From positions 1 through 58,200 of the forward strand of contig NZ_LMKH01000038.1 in assembly GCF_001421415.1 (NCBI RefSeq): a DNA stretch of 58,200 bases. The letters run 5' to 3'. The stretch comes from Sphingomonas sp. Leaf208 (GTDB lineage: Bacteria > Pseudomonadota > Alphaproteobacteria > Sphingomonadales > Sphingomonadaceae). Below the pieces are notes generated by a model, which was given only the letters and a program-made list of their open reading frames with translations, was not told the DNA's origin and made no database searches. Both the position numbers and the translations under genes were made by a program. The first letter of the stretch is position 1, and each line of letters begins with the position of its first letter. Of the stretch, positions 26,895 through 36,122 are shown one piece after another.

Positions 26895-26924
26895 TATGTC
26901 CGAGAATGACACTTATCGGACATA
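26895..26924. other. Candidate recombinase core site (11-8-11)
   Basis: TATGTCCGAGA (26,895-26,905) and TATCGGACATA (26,914-26,924) are inverted with one mismatch and an 8-bp spacer (26,906-26,913). Outer CCC/GGG (26,891-26,893 / 26,925-26,927) extends the symmetry. This geometry is typical of a tyrosine recombinase crossover site. It lies 41 bp upstream of the recombinase start. Confidence 0.5.
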
Positions 26925-26927
26925 GGG

Positions 26928-27393
26928 CCAGTCTCAGCGATATCGCTGGCGCAACGAAATATTGCGGTCTGATGAGGGATAAAGCTTTGCGATTAAATAA
27001 TTTAAGGGCGTATGAACCAAAGGCTGAGGCGTTCGATGTCCGATATGATACCGGATAAGCAACTCTGCAGCCAGCTCCCCGAGGAAACTGCTAAGCCTCG
27101 CGCGGCGCTGTCGCGGAATCGATCAGGGGATAGAGATTTCACACGTATTCGATCGGTGGGTATGCCGCGTCCTCCGATCACACCGGTCGGACCAATTCAG
27201 CGAGAGTCCTTCATTGGCAAGGCGGCTTAACACTATGTGAGTGTCTATAAATCGCCATTTCCTTTGGTTTACTTTTTAGAAGCGCGACGTTAATAGAGCC
27301 TGAATATTTATATGTCGACTTAAGTTCTTATAATAACGACATAATTAGCCAATAATTCGTCCGCCCACCCTCAAAGATCTCTTCAATATTTAG
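26928..27393. other. Intergenic region with a half-site copy
   Basis: About 470 bases have no credible gene. One copy of the arm sequence, ATGTCCGATA, recurs at 27,036-27,045 in direct orientation with the left arm above. A 72-codon open frame at 27,012-27,230 lacks a ribosome site and resembles nothing. The promoter of the priming transferase should be in the last, AT-rich part (27,240-27,390). Confidence 0.4.
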
Positions 27394-28671
27394 GTGACTA
27401 GTACGGTGTCAAAATATATTTCGCAACGGCATAGTGCTGCGCAGAAACTGCGCTGGAGCGTACTGGCTGTACTGATATGTACTCTGATAACGTATTTTGC
27501 GCGCCTCGCCACCTCTCCCATAAGCGATGGCCCCGAGGTTCTGAATGTAACGTTGTTTGGAAGCATATTCGCATCACTGCTAGGCGTATTTTTCCTACGA
27601 AGTCTTAGTGATTACCCTGGTGTACAGGGCGTAGTTTATATAGTTCCATCATTTATATTTGGCTACGGCGTTGCCTTTTTTATATTTCTATTTGCACGCT
27701 TAAATTACTCGCGGTCAGTTTTTATAGCCAATCTGCTATTGTGCATTATTTGGTTTTTTCTTGTGCATTTTCGGGCGCAGCGGCGTGGTGAATTGTCCAT
27801 TGGTATTGTGCCTACTGGAGCAGCGCTTCAACTCTCCAAGATAAATTCAGTCGGTTGGCGTGTATTGGACGGTCCAGATAGTGATGCGTCCGATCTAACC
27901 GCTATCGTCGCGGACTTGCGTAGTGATTTACCTGATGCATGGGAACGTCGTTTAACAGACTATGCGTTAAATGGCTTGCCAGTTTATCATAGCAAACAAT
28001 TAATGGAGTCTCTTACTGGACAAGTCGAGCTGGAACATTTGTCGGAGAACAGCTTTGGGGGGCTTGCCCCTGTTTCTGCTTATATGACAATCAAACACAC
28101 AATAGACTGGTTTTTTGCTGCTATCGTTCTTATTATACTATTACCTATACTTATAGCGTTAGCTATCGCCATTCGGCTGGACAGTCCTGGTCCTGCTATT
28201 TTTCGGCAAAAGCGCATTGGCTATCGTGGCCGTCCATTTACCGTTTACAAATTTCGCTCGATGACACCTCGCGAAGCGCCCGAAGACAATCGCGCTCAGG
28301 CGATGACGCAAGCTAACGACCAGCGCGTAACGCGAATTGGCCGCTTTTTGCGCACGTCTCGCATTGATGAGCTGCCGCAACTCCTGAATGTCTTAAAGGG
28401 CGAGATGAGCTGGATCGGCCCCCGCCCGGAGGCCGAGGTTCTTTCACGCTGGTACGAAACCGAAATACCTTTTTACCGCTACCGGCATATCGTTCTGCCC
28501 GGCATCACCGGTTGGGCACAGGTTAGTCAGGGTCACGTCGCCGAAGTAAACGACGTCCGCCTCAAGCTCCATTACGACTTCTATTATATCAAGCACTTTT
28601 CGCCTTGGCTCGACTTGCTTATCGTAGCTCGCACGATCAACACCATGCTGACGGGTTTTGGCGCACGATAG
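27394..28671 (+). CDS. Second polyprenyl-phosphate priming sugar transferase
   Basis: This 425-residue protein starts at GTG 27394 (a second in-frame GTG is 12 bases downstream). Several N-terminal membrane helices (about 20-135), a short soluble segment and another helix (about 230-255) lead into a sugar-transferase domain. That domain has KFRSM, DELPQLLNVLKGEMSWIGPRPE and PGITGWAQV. It transfers sugar-1-phosphate to undecaprenyl phosphate. The codon use is AT-richer than in the flanking genes, suggesting acquisition. It is followed after 16 bp by a converging beta-helix gene, and may be the priming enzyme of the 27-40 kb assembly block. Confidence 0.88.
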   Translation: MTSTVSKYISQRHSAAQKLRWSVLAVLICTLITYFARLATSPISDGPEVLNVTLFGSIFASLLGVFFLRSLSDYPGVQGVVYIVPSFIFGYGVAFFIFLFARLNYSRSVFIANLLLCIIWFFLVHFRAQRRGELSIGIVPTGAALQLSKINSVGWRVLDGPDSDASDLTAIVADLRSDLPDAWERRLTDYALNGLPVYHSKQLMESLTGQVELEHLSENSFGGLAPVSAYMTIKHTIDWFFAAIVLIILLPILIALAIAIRLDSPGPAIFRQKRIGYRGRPFTVYKFRSMTPREAPEDNRAQAMTQANDQRVTRIGRFLRTSRIDELPQLLNVLKGEMSWIGPRPEAEVLSRWYETEIPFYRYRHIVLPGITGWAQVSQGHVAEVNDVRLKLHYDFYYIKHFSPWLDLLIVARTINTMLTGFGAR

Positions 28672-28687
28672 ACGTCATCGTCTTTAT

Positions 28688-30229
28688 TCATCGGGCTTTG
28701 GCCAGGTTGGCCAATGGCCCCGGGTCGATCATACTGGCATCACTAATGGTTGCATGATGAAGAGTTAGTTGATCACCAGGGGCCGCCTGCATGAGAAGCT
28801 CCACCGTCGAAAAGCTCGTGAACTCCACTGGTACGTCAACTTTAACGTAGGTTCCCACCCCGCTGGTTGCTGGCAACGTTCCGATGAAACGCCACGGTGA
28901 CCGTGAGACTGTGCCACTTGTAAATCTTAGCTGCACAGGTCGGGTCGCCGCATAAAGGATTATCAGATAGGCGGCCCCTTGATGGCGGGCCTCGCTTGTG
29001 TTTGCTAACGGGGCAGCAACCCCTACCAAGGGATTAGGCCCGGTCACTGCGGTGCATCGGACCGCACGCGCATCTCCAACACTTTTTTCGGTAATGGCTG
29101 TATTATTGGCGGTCGCCTGCCAGTTGCGGCCCAGTGTGGGAGCAAAAACCCGAATAGGCATGGTGCCTAACACATCTCCCTGAAAAAACGGATCACCACC
29201 TAGCTTGATCTGGGTGTCGACGTCGCGAAACGTGACTTTGCCGGCGCCTTGCCCCGCTGAAGCAGGAACGGCGACGAGCCGGTCAAGCGTACCGAACTGC
29301 TGCCCACGCAGCGCGCTGCCCGTAACAGTGACCGTCCCGCCTAAGGGAACGATACCAAACCGGTCTACACTATGACCTACGAAGAACGTACCGCCCCGGA
29401 TCGACACGGTTCCGCCACTTCTCAGGACATCACCACCGATTGCCTCACCAAGATAGCAGGTGTCGAAACTTGCTGTGGCACCCGGCGCGACCACAACGCC
29501 GTGACCGTCTCCAAATTCGATGTCGCACCCTTGAAAAAGAAGCGCATCGTTGCCGTCCTTGGCGGTTCCACCAGCCCCAATGTCTAGATGCACAGAGCGC
29601 GAAGCGGTAAAGCTGCACCCCTGCCAAATGCTGCTGTGATTGGCACCGCGCAGCCGCCAACCAACATCGGTCGCACGGGTTCGACAATTCATTCGGCGCC
29701 CCAGCCAGGAGTCCACCTCGTCTATCCCAACGTCGCATCTCTCCACAGCTAGCGTGTCGAAAACGGTGCGGTGACGGTAACGAAGGCGTACTCCCGCCTT
29801 GGCTGCCCCATTGCCGTCAAGCGTCAGACCGAACAGGTAAAGCGGACTGTCGATGATGTCGTGCTCTTCCTGCGCATTAAGGAGACATGTCAGCGGCCCG
29901 GCGGCTCGCAATATAGTGTGGCCGACCGGATCTCCGAGGAGACCGATATACCGTCCCCTCAGGTCAAGTGGCGTACTTAGGAGTGCCGTGCCCGAAGGCA
30001 GCACCAGCGAACGGCGTTGCTTTGCAGCCGCGTCGATCGCCCGCTGCAGCGGGACCGCATCGTCCGAGCGGCCATCGAACCGGACGCCGAACTCGCGTAC
30101 GTTCAGTGCCTCGGTGGACAGCGCTTGAACCGTATCGCGTGCGAGCAGGGCTTGAACCGGAACGACCGTGGCGCCGGTTGCGGCGCGGAGCAGGTCACGT
30201 CGTTTTAATTGGTCTAACATGGCTGGCAT
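28688..30229 (-). CDS. Tat-exported right-handed beta-helix protein, probable polysaccharide lyase-like
   Basis: This protein of about 513 residues has a twin-arginine-type signal (KRRDLLRAATG), best placed with ATG 30229 as start; a longer frame to 30277 also exists. After the signal comes a pectate-lyase-superfamily-type opening (NVREFGVRFDGRSDDAVPLQRAID) and a repeated parallel beta-helix to about residue 350. A C-terminal beta-sandwich-like part follows. Comparable proteins cut or modify exopolysaccharide in the periplasm or outside. No catalytic residues can be fixed by eye. It sits inside the assembly block, where a depolymerase could clear misdirected polymer. Confidence 0.7.
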   Translation of the reverse strand: MPAMLDQLKRRDLLRAATGATVVPVQALLARDTVQALSTEALNVREFGVRFDGRSDDAVPLQRAIDAAAKQRRSLVLPSGTALLSTPLDLRGRYIGLLGDPVGHTILRAAGPLTCLLNAQEEHDIIDSPLYLFGLTLDGNGAAKAGVRLRYRHRTVFDTLAVERCDVGIDEVDSWLGRRMNCRTRATDVGWRLRGANHSSIWQGCSFTASRSVHLDIGAGGTAKDGNDALLFQGCDIEFGDGHGVVVAPGATASFDTCYLGEAIGGDVLRSGGTVSIRGGTFFVGHSVDRFGIVPLGGTVTVTGSALRGQQFGTLDRLVAVPASAGQGAGKVTFRDVDTQIKLGGDPFFQGDVLGTMPIRVFAPTLGRNWQATANNTAITEKSVGDARAVRCTAVTGPNPLVGVAAPLANTSEARHQGAAYLIILYAATRPVQLRFTSGTVSRSPWRFIGTLPATSGVGTYVKVDVPVEFTSFSTVELLMQAAPGDQLTLHHATISDASMIDPGPLANLAKAR

Positions 30230-30376
30230 ATGCACACTCTCAGTAAGCGGTAAACCGTGGCGGCGGCTCTGTTGCAATCGGCGGTGGGCCTACATACAGC
30301 CGCCCCTCACCATCTATGCCAGCCAACCAGCGCCTGCGGTTGCGTTGTTCGATTAGATAAATCAAGGGTTGCCGCC

Positions 30377-31507
30377 ATGTCTGAACCGCTCCGCGTTCTT
30401 CAACTTGCGAAGCATTTCGATCCCGACACCGGAGGCATCGAAACCGTGACGCTAAACATCAGCGAAGTACTGCTCCAGCATGGCATACAGGCGGACGTGC
30501 TGTGTACGGAAGTGAAGGGGCCATATCAGGAACGTGAGCGAGGCTATCAGGTGCGACGGTGCCAGGCTGACGTGGCGTTCGGCAACAAGCGCCTGTCCTG
30601 GCAATATATCACGGAGGGAAAGCGCCTAGAGCGTGATTACGATTGCGCGATCGTGCATATGCCGAACCCGCTGGCGGTGCTGGCCGCGCTTAGCTGGCAC
30701 AAACCCCTTATCGTGCTTTGGCACGCCGACATCCCGCAGTTACCAATTCGCTGGGCAACCACGCCGCTCGATAATCGCTTACTGAAAAAGGCCGCAGCGG
30801 TGGTCGGGCCGACGCCGATCCATCTGGCTCAATCGCACCGGGCAGATGCAATTGAGTCCGGCAAAATTGCCATTATTCCTTATCCGTTTGATCGATCGCT
30901 CATTCCGGTCGCAACCTGCGCTACTGGTTTCGCCGAGCGATTGCAGGCATTCCGGCGCGGTCGTGCGATGTCAATTTCGGTGGGGCGACTTGTACCCTAT
31001 AAGGGTTTCGAGGTGCTCATCGACGCAGCGCGCGAGTTCGGCGACGACTTATGCGCGATCATAGTCGGTAAAGGCCCTCTGGCCGACGAATTGGCCGCTC
31101 AGATTAAAGCGGCGGGCGTGGAAGATCACCTGATGATGGCCGGCGCGTTGTTGCCTGAAGAGCTCGCTGATGCGTTCGCTCAGGCAAGGATGGGCTGTAT
31201 GCCGTCAGTCACCGCGGCAGAAATGTATGGTGTGGCGCAGGTCGAGAGCATGGCTGCCGGGCTACCGATGGTTTCCACGGAAATTCCTCGTTCCGGCGTT
31301 TCCTTCGTGAACAAGGACGACCAGACCGGGCTGGTTGTGCCTCTGCGTGATCCGCACGCGTTGGCGACTGCCATGTTGCGGTTGGCGAATGACGAAGCGC
31401 TTTGGCAAAGACTGCACGAAGGCGCCCTTCGATCAGTCACGGAGGAGCACGACCGTACGTCCGTGGGCAACCGTTATGCGCAGCTCATTCGGGATGTTTG
31501 CCAGTAG
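30377..31507 (+). CDS. GT4-family glycosyltransferase
   Basis: This 376-residue GT-B enzyme starts at ATG 30377; the open frame upstream is unlikely coding. It has a typical N-terminal GxGG-like turn (DPDTGGIE) and VGRLVPYKGF before the donor domain. The EX7E motif is EMYGVAQVE in the C-terminal half. It transfers a sugar from a nucleotide donor onto the growing lipid-linked repeat on the cytoplasmic face. Donor and linkage cannot be assigned. It converges with the next GT4 gene, 32 bp apart. Confidence 0.88.
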   Translation: MSEPLRVLQLAKHFDPDTGGIETVTLNISEVLLQHGIQADVLCTEVKGPYQERERGYQVRRCQADVAFGNKRLSWQYITEGKRLERDYDCAIVHMPNPLAVLAALSWHKPLIVLWHADIPQLPIRWATTPLDNRLLKKAAAVVGPTPIHLAQSHRADAIESGKIAIIPYPFDRSLIPVATCATGFAERLQAFRRGRAMSISVGRLVPYKGFEVLIDAAREFGDDLCAIIVGKGPLADELAAQIKAAGVEDHLMMAGALLPEELADAFAQARMGCMPSVTAAEMYGVAQVESMAAGLPMVSTEIPRSGVSFVNKDDQTGLVVPLRDPHALATAMLRLANDEALWQRLHEGALRSVTEEHDRTSVGNRYAQLIRDVCQ

Positions 31508-31539
31508 TCGAAGCCTTAAGCGCAACCCACGGCCTGAAC

Positions 31540-32658
31540 TCACCCAAAAGATGGCGCCGCCCCGCCAAGCAGAATATCCAACATTTCACGGGCCGTCTTC
31601 TCCCACGTGAACCGCTGCTGATTCTGGAATCCTATTTGTCGCAACGCCTCTCTCGTCGTCGGGACATCGATCAACTCAGCGATCGCCGCCTTGATCTCGG
31701 TCACCTTCGTCGGATCGAAGTAAAGCGCGCCTTGGCCACCCACCTCGGGCAGGGCACCACGATCCGATGATATCACCGGTGCGCCAAAGGCTTGCGCCTC
31801 CAGCACCGGCAGCCCGAAGCCTTCGCATAACGAAGGAACCGCGACGCATAGGCATTGCCGGTAGAGCGTGCCGAGCTCCTCATCGGAAACATTACGTCGA
31901 CGCACCACCCAGTTACTCGCATCATGCTGCCTGATGGTCGCTTCCAAAATGCCTTCGGGGTCCTTCCCGACATGAACCAGGGTGAGGTCGGGATATCGAT
32001 GTCGCAGCTCGCCCACGGCAGCCACCAAGGGCCCGGGATTCTTGTTTCCCGTCAACGCCGCAACGAGAAGCACGAAGCGGGTAGGCGCGGCCTCGCTTGG
32101 AGGAAGCGAGAGCGGTCCCGGCAGCCGGTTGGCCATGGGAACGACGGAAATTTTGTCCGTGAGATCCGGGAAATGCCGCAGCAAATCGCGCATTGTCGAC
32201 GCGGCGGTAGTCACCACTCGCGTACTCCTGCGGCAGCAGTATGCCACGAAGACCCGAAGATAAAGTCGCTGCGGACGTGGAAGAAGATCCGGGATCACCA
32301 AGAAGTAAGGGTCGTGGACCGTCGTGACGATCATCCGCGCTCCGCGGACGGGACCGGTGAACGCAGGATTTAGCACCGCATCGACCTTGTCGCGTCGCAA
32401 CATTCGAGGCAGGCAAAGTTGCTCATTCAGAACGCGCGCTACACGACCATCCTGCCCCGCGACGGCTCGCAACTCCACGCCTTCGATTGCAACGAAATGA
32501 TTTGCCGCAGATGGTCGGCAATAAACAAGTAAGCGATTGTGCCCGCCCTGCTCTCGATTAATTTGGGCAAACCATTGCACCAGTTGCACGGTGTAGTGGC
32601 CGATGCCCGACAGGCGTCCGGCCTCCACGATCATCGCATTGACGGCTATAACAGTCAT
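31540..32658 (-). CDS. GT4-family glycosyltransferase
   Basis: This 372-residue enzyme starts at ATG 32658 and overlaps the Wzy stop by 4 nt (ATGA). A longer open frame (to 32799) exists, but this start fits the coupling. The N-terminus has the GT4-type nucleotide-fold beginning (GRLSGIGHYT) and the C-terminal half carries the EX7E motif EGFGLPVLE. It is related to mannosyl- and other hexosyl-transferases of the family. It is the last gene of the minus-strand unit gmd-rmd-wzy-GT, which suggests that it uses a GDP-sugar made by the same unit. That is inference. Confidence 0.88.
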   Translation of the reverse strand: MTVIAVNAMIVEAGRLSGIGHYTVQLVQWFAQINREQGGHNRLLVYCRPSAANHFVAIEGVELRAVAGQDGRVARVLNEQLCLPRMLRRDKVDAVLNPAFTGPVRGARMIVTTVHDPYFLVIPDLLPRPQRLYLRVFVAYCCRRSTRVVTTAASTMRDLLRHFPDLTDKISVVPMANRLPGPLSLPPSEAAPTRFVLLVAALTGNKNPGPLVAAVGELRHRYPDLTLVHVGKDPEGILEATIRQHDASNWVVRRRNVSDEELGTLYRQCLCVAVPSLCEGFGLPVLEAQAFGAPVISSDRGALPEVGGQGALYFDPTKVTEIKAAIAELIDVPTTREALRQIGFQNQQRFTWEKTAREMLDILLGGAAPSFG

Positions 32659-33944
32659 ATCGTCGAAACCAGTGCGCTTCCAACTTTGGCCCTCTGCTTC
32701 AATATCAGGTAAATCACCCCCGATATCATGAGCACGAAAGTCCCGGTAAAGTAGTTCGTTCCTCGAACAAACAGCTCTACCAAATATCCTATTATACATG
32801 CTCGAGCGAATAATTCGCCGTCTGGCATATCCCTCAGGCCATTTTTCGCCATTTTAAGCCCCGCAAATGCCTTGCAGACGAAATATAGGTAACTAAAAAC
32901 AAGAATGCCGCCAATGATTCCCATTTCGCTTATTACTTTGGATAGCACAAAGCCGCCATCCTGCAGGTTCAGATCGAACCCCAACAGCGCGTTTATGCGG
33001 ACCGACGCCGGTACATTGGTGTACACGACACCCAACTGCTGAAAGCCCAATCCCCAATTATGCGTCCGAGATATAGACTCTTGTAGCATTTGCCATCCTT
33101 GCACATAGACCAAGGACGACAGATTGGAGCTATTGGCCCAGTCGAAATCCAGTCTATCCGTATAATAGGTAAGATCCAGACTAGCCAAACTCATGATGAT
33201 AACCCCGATGCCAACTGTAAACCACGATAGTGGCAGGCATACAACAGCGGCCAAACCACAGGCGGCAATGATCGTAAGGTTGCTAAGAAGGTATCCGAGC
33301 GTCAGAAATACGCCGAGAATAGCCAGCCTGACAGGGGTCGAAGTTCGTAGCAGCGTAAAAATGAGGAAGGCCGGCATCGAGAATCCGAGAAACGACGGCT
33401 CGGTATAAGGAAAGGTGGGCTTGGAGCCGAGAGTAGGTGATGGTGGCTGTAGCTGTAGAAGCGACAAGATTGCGATCAGGACGAACATTCCACACATGAC
33501 CTTCACAATCATGTCGAGCTTGTTGTCGCCGCCCATCACGCCCTGACATACCGCGGGTACGGACAAAAGGATCAGCCCCATCAGTGCGATCGAAAGCAAG
33601 GCACGGCCAAAATCGAATCCGGGATCACCGTCGATCGCGTAAGCGATCAGCAGATGGGTCACGACGACGAAAACAACCGCGAGAGTGATGGCTAGAGCAC
33701 TTTGAACGTCGCCAGCACTTAACTTTATCTGCCTCATTCCGACCAGCAGGATCGCGAAGACGGATATTAAAGCCGTCCCTGTGGCGAACGACAGACCCTG
33801 GACGAAAAATCCCAATGCACCCGGCACGAACAGCAGACCGGCGAGCAGGACGGCAGTCCAGAGTGATTGCACGGTCGTATGCGGCGACCGGCTTGCTGAT
33901 TCAATAGGTATCAAGGTCGTCCTCGTCCCGCCATCGGCTTGCAT
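32655..33944 (-). CDS. Wzy-type polysaccharide polymerase
   Basis: This 429-residue integral membrane protein has 10 or more predicted helices over its whole length and a larger periplasmic loop (about 255-345). That layout is typical of Wzy polymerases and O-antigen ligases, which share little sequence. It lies between the RMD-like gene and a GT4 gene on one transcript. It would polymerise repeats at the periplasmic side of the inner membrane. A ligase role cannot be excluded by sequence alone. A second, different Wzy/ligase is at 41.3 kb. Confidence 0.75.
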   Translation of the reverse strand: MQADGGTRTTLIPIESASRSPHTTVQSLWTAVLLAGLLFVPGALGFFVQGLSFATGTALISVFAILLVGMRQIKLSAGDVQSALAITLAVVFVVVTHLLIAYAIDGDPGFDFGRALLSIALMGLILLSVPAVCQGVMGGDNKLDMIVKVMCGMFVLIAILSLLQLQPPSPTLGSKPTFPYTEPSFLGFSMPAFLIFTLLRTSTPVRLAILGVFLTLGYLLSNLTIIAACGLAAVVCLPLSWFTVGIGVIIMSLASLDLTYYTDRLDFDWANSSNLSSLVYVQGWQMLQESISRTHNWGLGFQQLGVVYTNVPASVRINALLGFDLNLQDGGFVLSKVISEMGIIGGILVFSYLYFVCKAFAGLKMAKNGLRDMPDGELFARACIIGYLVELFVRGTNYFTGTFVLMISGVIYLILKQRAKVGSALVSTI

Positions 33945-33972
33945 TGCAAAAGTCTAATGAGCATTGATGACG

Positions 33973-34824
33973 TCAATTGCTTGCCGCTTCATACATCCAC
34001 GTCAGCGTGTCGGCTAACGAAGGAATGGCCCAATCCGGCAGGGTGACACGCAGTCGGCCGGCATCGCCACCCAGAACGGCAACGTCATTGACCCGGACGA
34101 ACTTGGGATTGACCACTATCTCGGGACAGTAGCCACTGATCTGCGTCATGATCGACAGAATATTGTCAATCGAATGGACGACCCCGGTACAAATGTTGAG
34201 CAGCTCGGGCGACGATGTCGCGATAGCAAGCCGTGCATAGGCATCGGCAACCGCCCGGACATCGCCGAAGTCGCGCTTCACGTACAGATTTCCGAGTTCG
34301 ATAACGGGGGCACGGCGGCGAAAGTGGTCGACGATCTTCGACACCAAATAATCGGTATGTTGACCAACGCCGGTGTAGTTGAACGGCCGGGTTACGACGA
34401 GGTCCAGCCGATCGCGCCACCGCATCGCACCCAGCTCCATTGCCAGCTTGCTGACGGCATAATGGTTGGCGGGAGCGGTTGACGCGGTTTCCCCGATCAA
34501 CCCTTCCGCGCCCGGACCATAAACTTGCGCACTGCTCGCCAGAATACAACGCAGGCCTGGCCGCCTGCGCGCGAGGACATCCAACAGATGGAATGTACCA
34601 AGCTGGTTTACCGCGTAAAAAGCCTCCCAGTCCGACTGATCGACGAAGGCCCGTGCCGCCAGGTGGATGAGCCGGTCACACTCCATCGTATCGACCGCTC
34701 GTTCTATCGCGGCCGGGTCACGAAGATCGGCGCGCAACGGCACACAGGTCGCGCCGTGGCGCGCGAGCGCGGCGGCAACGAAGCGCCCCGTGAAGCCGTC
34801 GGCACCAGTGACTGCAACCCGCAT
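33973..34824 (-). CDS. RMD-like GDP-4-keto-6-deoxymannose reductase
   Basis: This 283-residue extended SDR has the motif TGADGFTGRF, a serine-containing segment (LASSAQVYG) and YAVSK as active-site Tyr-Lys. The start overlaps the gmd stop by one base (TGATG). Pairing with gmd indicates that it reduces GDP-4-keto-6-deoxy-D-mannose, giving GDP-D-rhamnose, or GDP-6-deoxy-D-talose in some family members. Fucose synthase (GMER) is a less likely alternative. The exact product cannot be fixed by eye. Confidence 0.8.
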   Translation of the reverse strand: MRVAVTGADGFTGRFVAAALARHGATCVPLRADLRDPAAIERAVDTMECDRLIHLAARAFVDQSDWEAFYAVNQLGTFHLLDVLARRRPGLRCILASSAQVYGPGAEGLIGETASTAPANHYAVSKLAMELGAMRWRDRLDLVVTRPFNYTGVGQHTDYLVSKIVDHFRRRAPVIELGNLYVKRDFGDVRAVADAYARLAIATSSPELLNICTGVVHSIDNILSIMTQISGYCPEIVVNPKFVRVNDVAVLGGDAGRLRVTLPDWAIPSLADTLTWMYEAASN

Positions 34825-35861
34825 CAGAACGACCAGCCGGCCTTGTTGCGACGCATGTCAGCTTCCATCATCAGGCGGGCCAGTTCCTCAAGCTGAACTT
34901 GGGGCTCCCAGCCCAGATCCATTTTCGCCTTGGCAGGATCACCGATAAGTAGTTCCACCTCGGCAGGCCTGTAAAATTGCGGGTTCACACGAACCATCGT
35001 CTTGCCGGACTTGCGGTCGATGCCGATCTCGTTTTCTTCGCGTCCGGACCAGTCGAGTTCGATCCCGACATGGCTGAATGCCAGTTCGACGAAGGTCCTG
35101 ACCGGCTCGGTCCTGTTGGTAGCCAACACGTACGTGTCGGGCGTATCGTGCTGGAGCATCAGCCGCATGCCTTCGACGTAATCTTTAGCATATCCCCAGT
35201 CGCGCTTGGCATCCAGATTGCCCAGTTCGAGCAGCCCGGCCTTGCCCAGAGCGATCTTGGCAACGGTATCGGTAATCTTTCGAGTCACGAATTCGCGACC
35301 TCGAAGCGGGCTTTCGTGATTAAAAAGAATGCCGCTGGTACCAAATATCCCGAAGCTTTCCCGATAATTGACCGTCAGCCAGTGAGCATAAAGCTTGGCC
35401 ACGCCATAAGGACTGCGCGGGTAAAAGGGTGTTGTCTCAACCTGCGGAATAGCCTGAACCTTGCCGAACATCTCAGACGTCGAGGCCTGATAGAAGCGGA
35501 TCGCCTTGTTAACGGTGCGGATGGCTTCGAGAAGATAGGCTGCGCCAAGCCCGGTGATCGTCCCTGTGGCGATCGGTTGATCGAAGGACACACCAACAAA
35601 GCTCTGTGCTGCAAGATTATAAACCTCGGTCGCCTCGGACGTCTCGATCAGGCGGATGGCCGACCCCATATCTGTCAGGTCGTATTCGACCAGCTTCAAA
35701 TTGGGATGATCGCTGATCCCGATCTCATCGATCCTCCAAAAGTTGACCGAGCTTGTGCGCCGATACGTTCCATAAACCGTGTACCCGCGTCCGAGCAGGT
35801 TTTCGGCAAGATAGGCGCCATCTTGGCCACTGATGCCTGTGACAATTGCAGTTTTGGTCAT
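34824..35861 (-). CDS. gmd: GDP-mannose 4,6-dehydratase
   Basis: This 345-residue extended SDR converts GDP-mannose to GDP-4-keto-6-deoxy-D-mannose. Evidence is the family N-terminus (TGISGQDGAYLAE), the RRTSS segment, NLAAQSFVGVSF, the STSEMFGK catalytic segment and YGVAK. The start is supported by GAGAGAAT. It heads the minus-strand unit and faces wzx across about 260 bp, which probably holds divergent promoters. Its substrate would come from ManC (50.9 kb) at the other end of the locus. Confidence 0.95.
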   Translation of the reverse strand: MTKTAIVTGISGQDGAYLAENLLGRGYTVYGTYRRTSSVNFWRIDEIGISDHPNLKLVEYDLTDMGSAIRLIETSEATEVYNLAAQSFVGVSFDQPIATGTITGLGAAYLLEAIRTVNKAIRFYQASTSEMFGKVQAIPQVETTPFYPRSPYGVAKLYAHWLTVNYRESFGIFGTSGILFNHESPLRGREFVTRKITDTVAKIALGKAGLLELGNLDAKRDWGYAKDYVEGMRLMLQHDTPDTYVLATNRTEPVRTFVELAFSHVGIELDWSGREENEIGIDRKSGKTMVRVNPQFYRPAEVELLIGDPAKAKMDLGWEPQVQLEELARLMMEADMRRNKAGWSF

Positions 35862-36122
35862 TTCATTCTCTCTTTTACGCCAGCGCTCTTGGCGACATCC
35901 GGCGGCTTTCGATCAGGCGTGTAGCGAGGCACGCCAGCCATATCCAGCAGGGTCGTGCGATGCTCGCATGTTACAAAGCGGTCAGGGGTCTCGGTCAAAC
36001 CGTGGGTTGAAGGTCGTTCGAACGGTCAGTAAGAGCCTCCGCTCGGCATTGCCGTCGTCATGCATCAATGCCTCCCTGCTTGCACGCGCTGAATCGTTTG
36101 CGCTGCACACACGAAAGATATC

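Noticed and set aside
27012..27230. 72-codon open frame upstream of the priming transferase
   Set aside because: No ribosome site, no recognisable composition, and it lies in a probable regulatory or recombination region.
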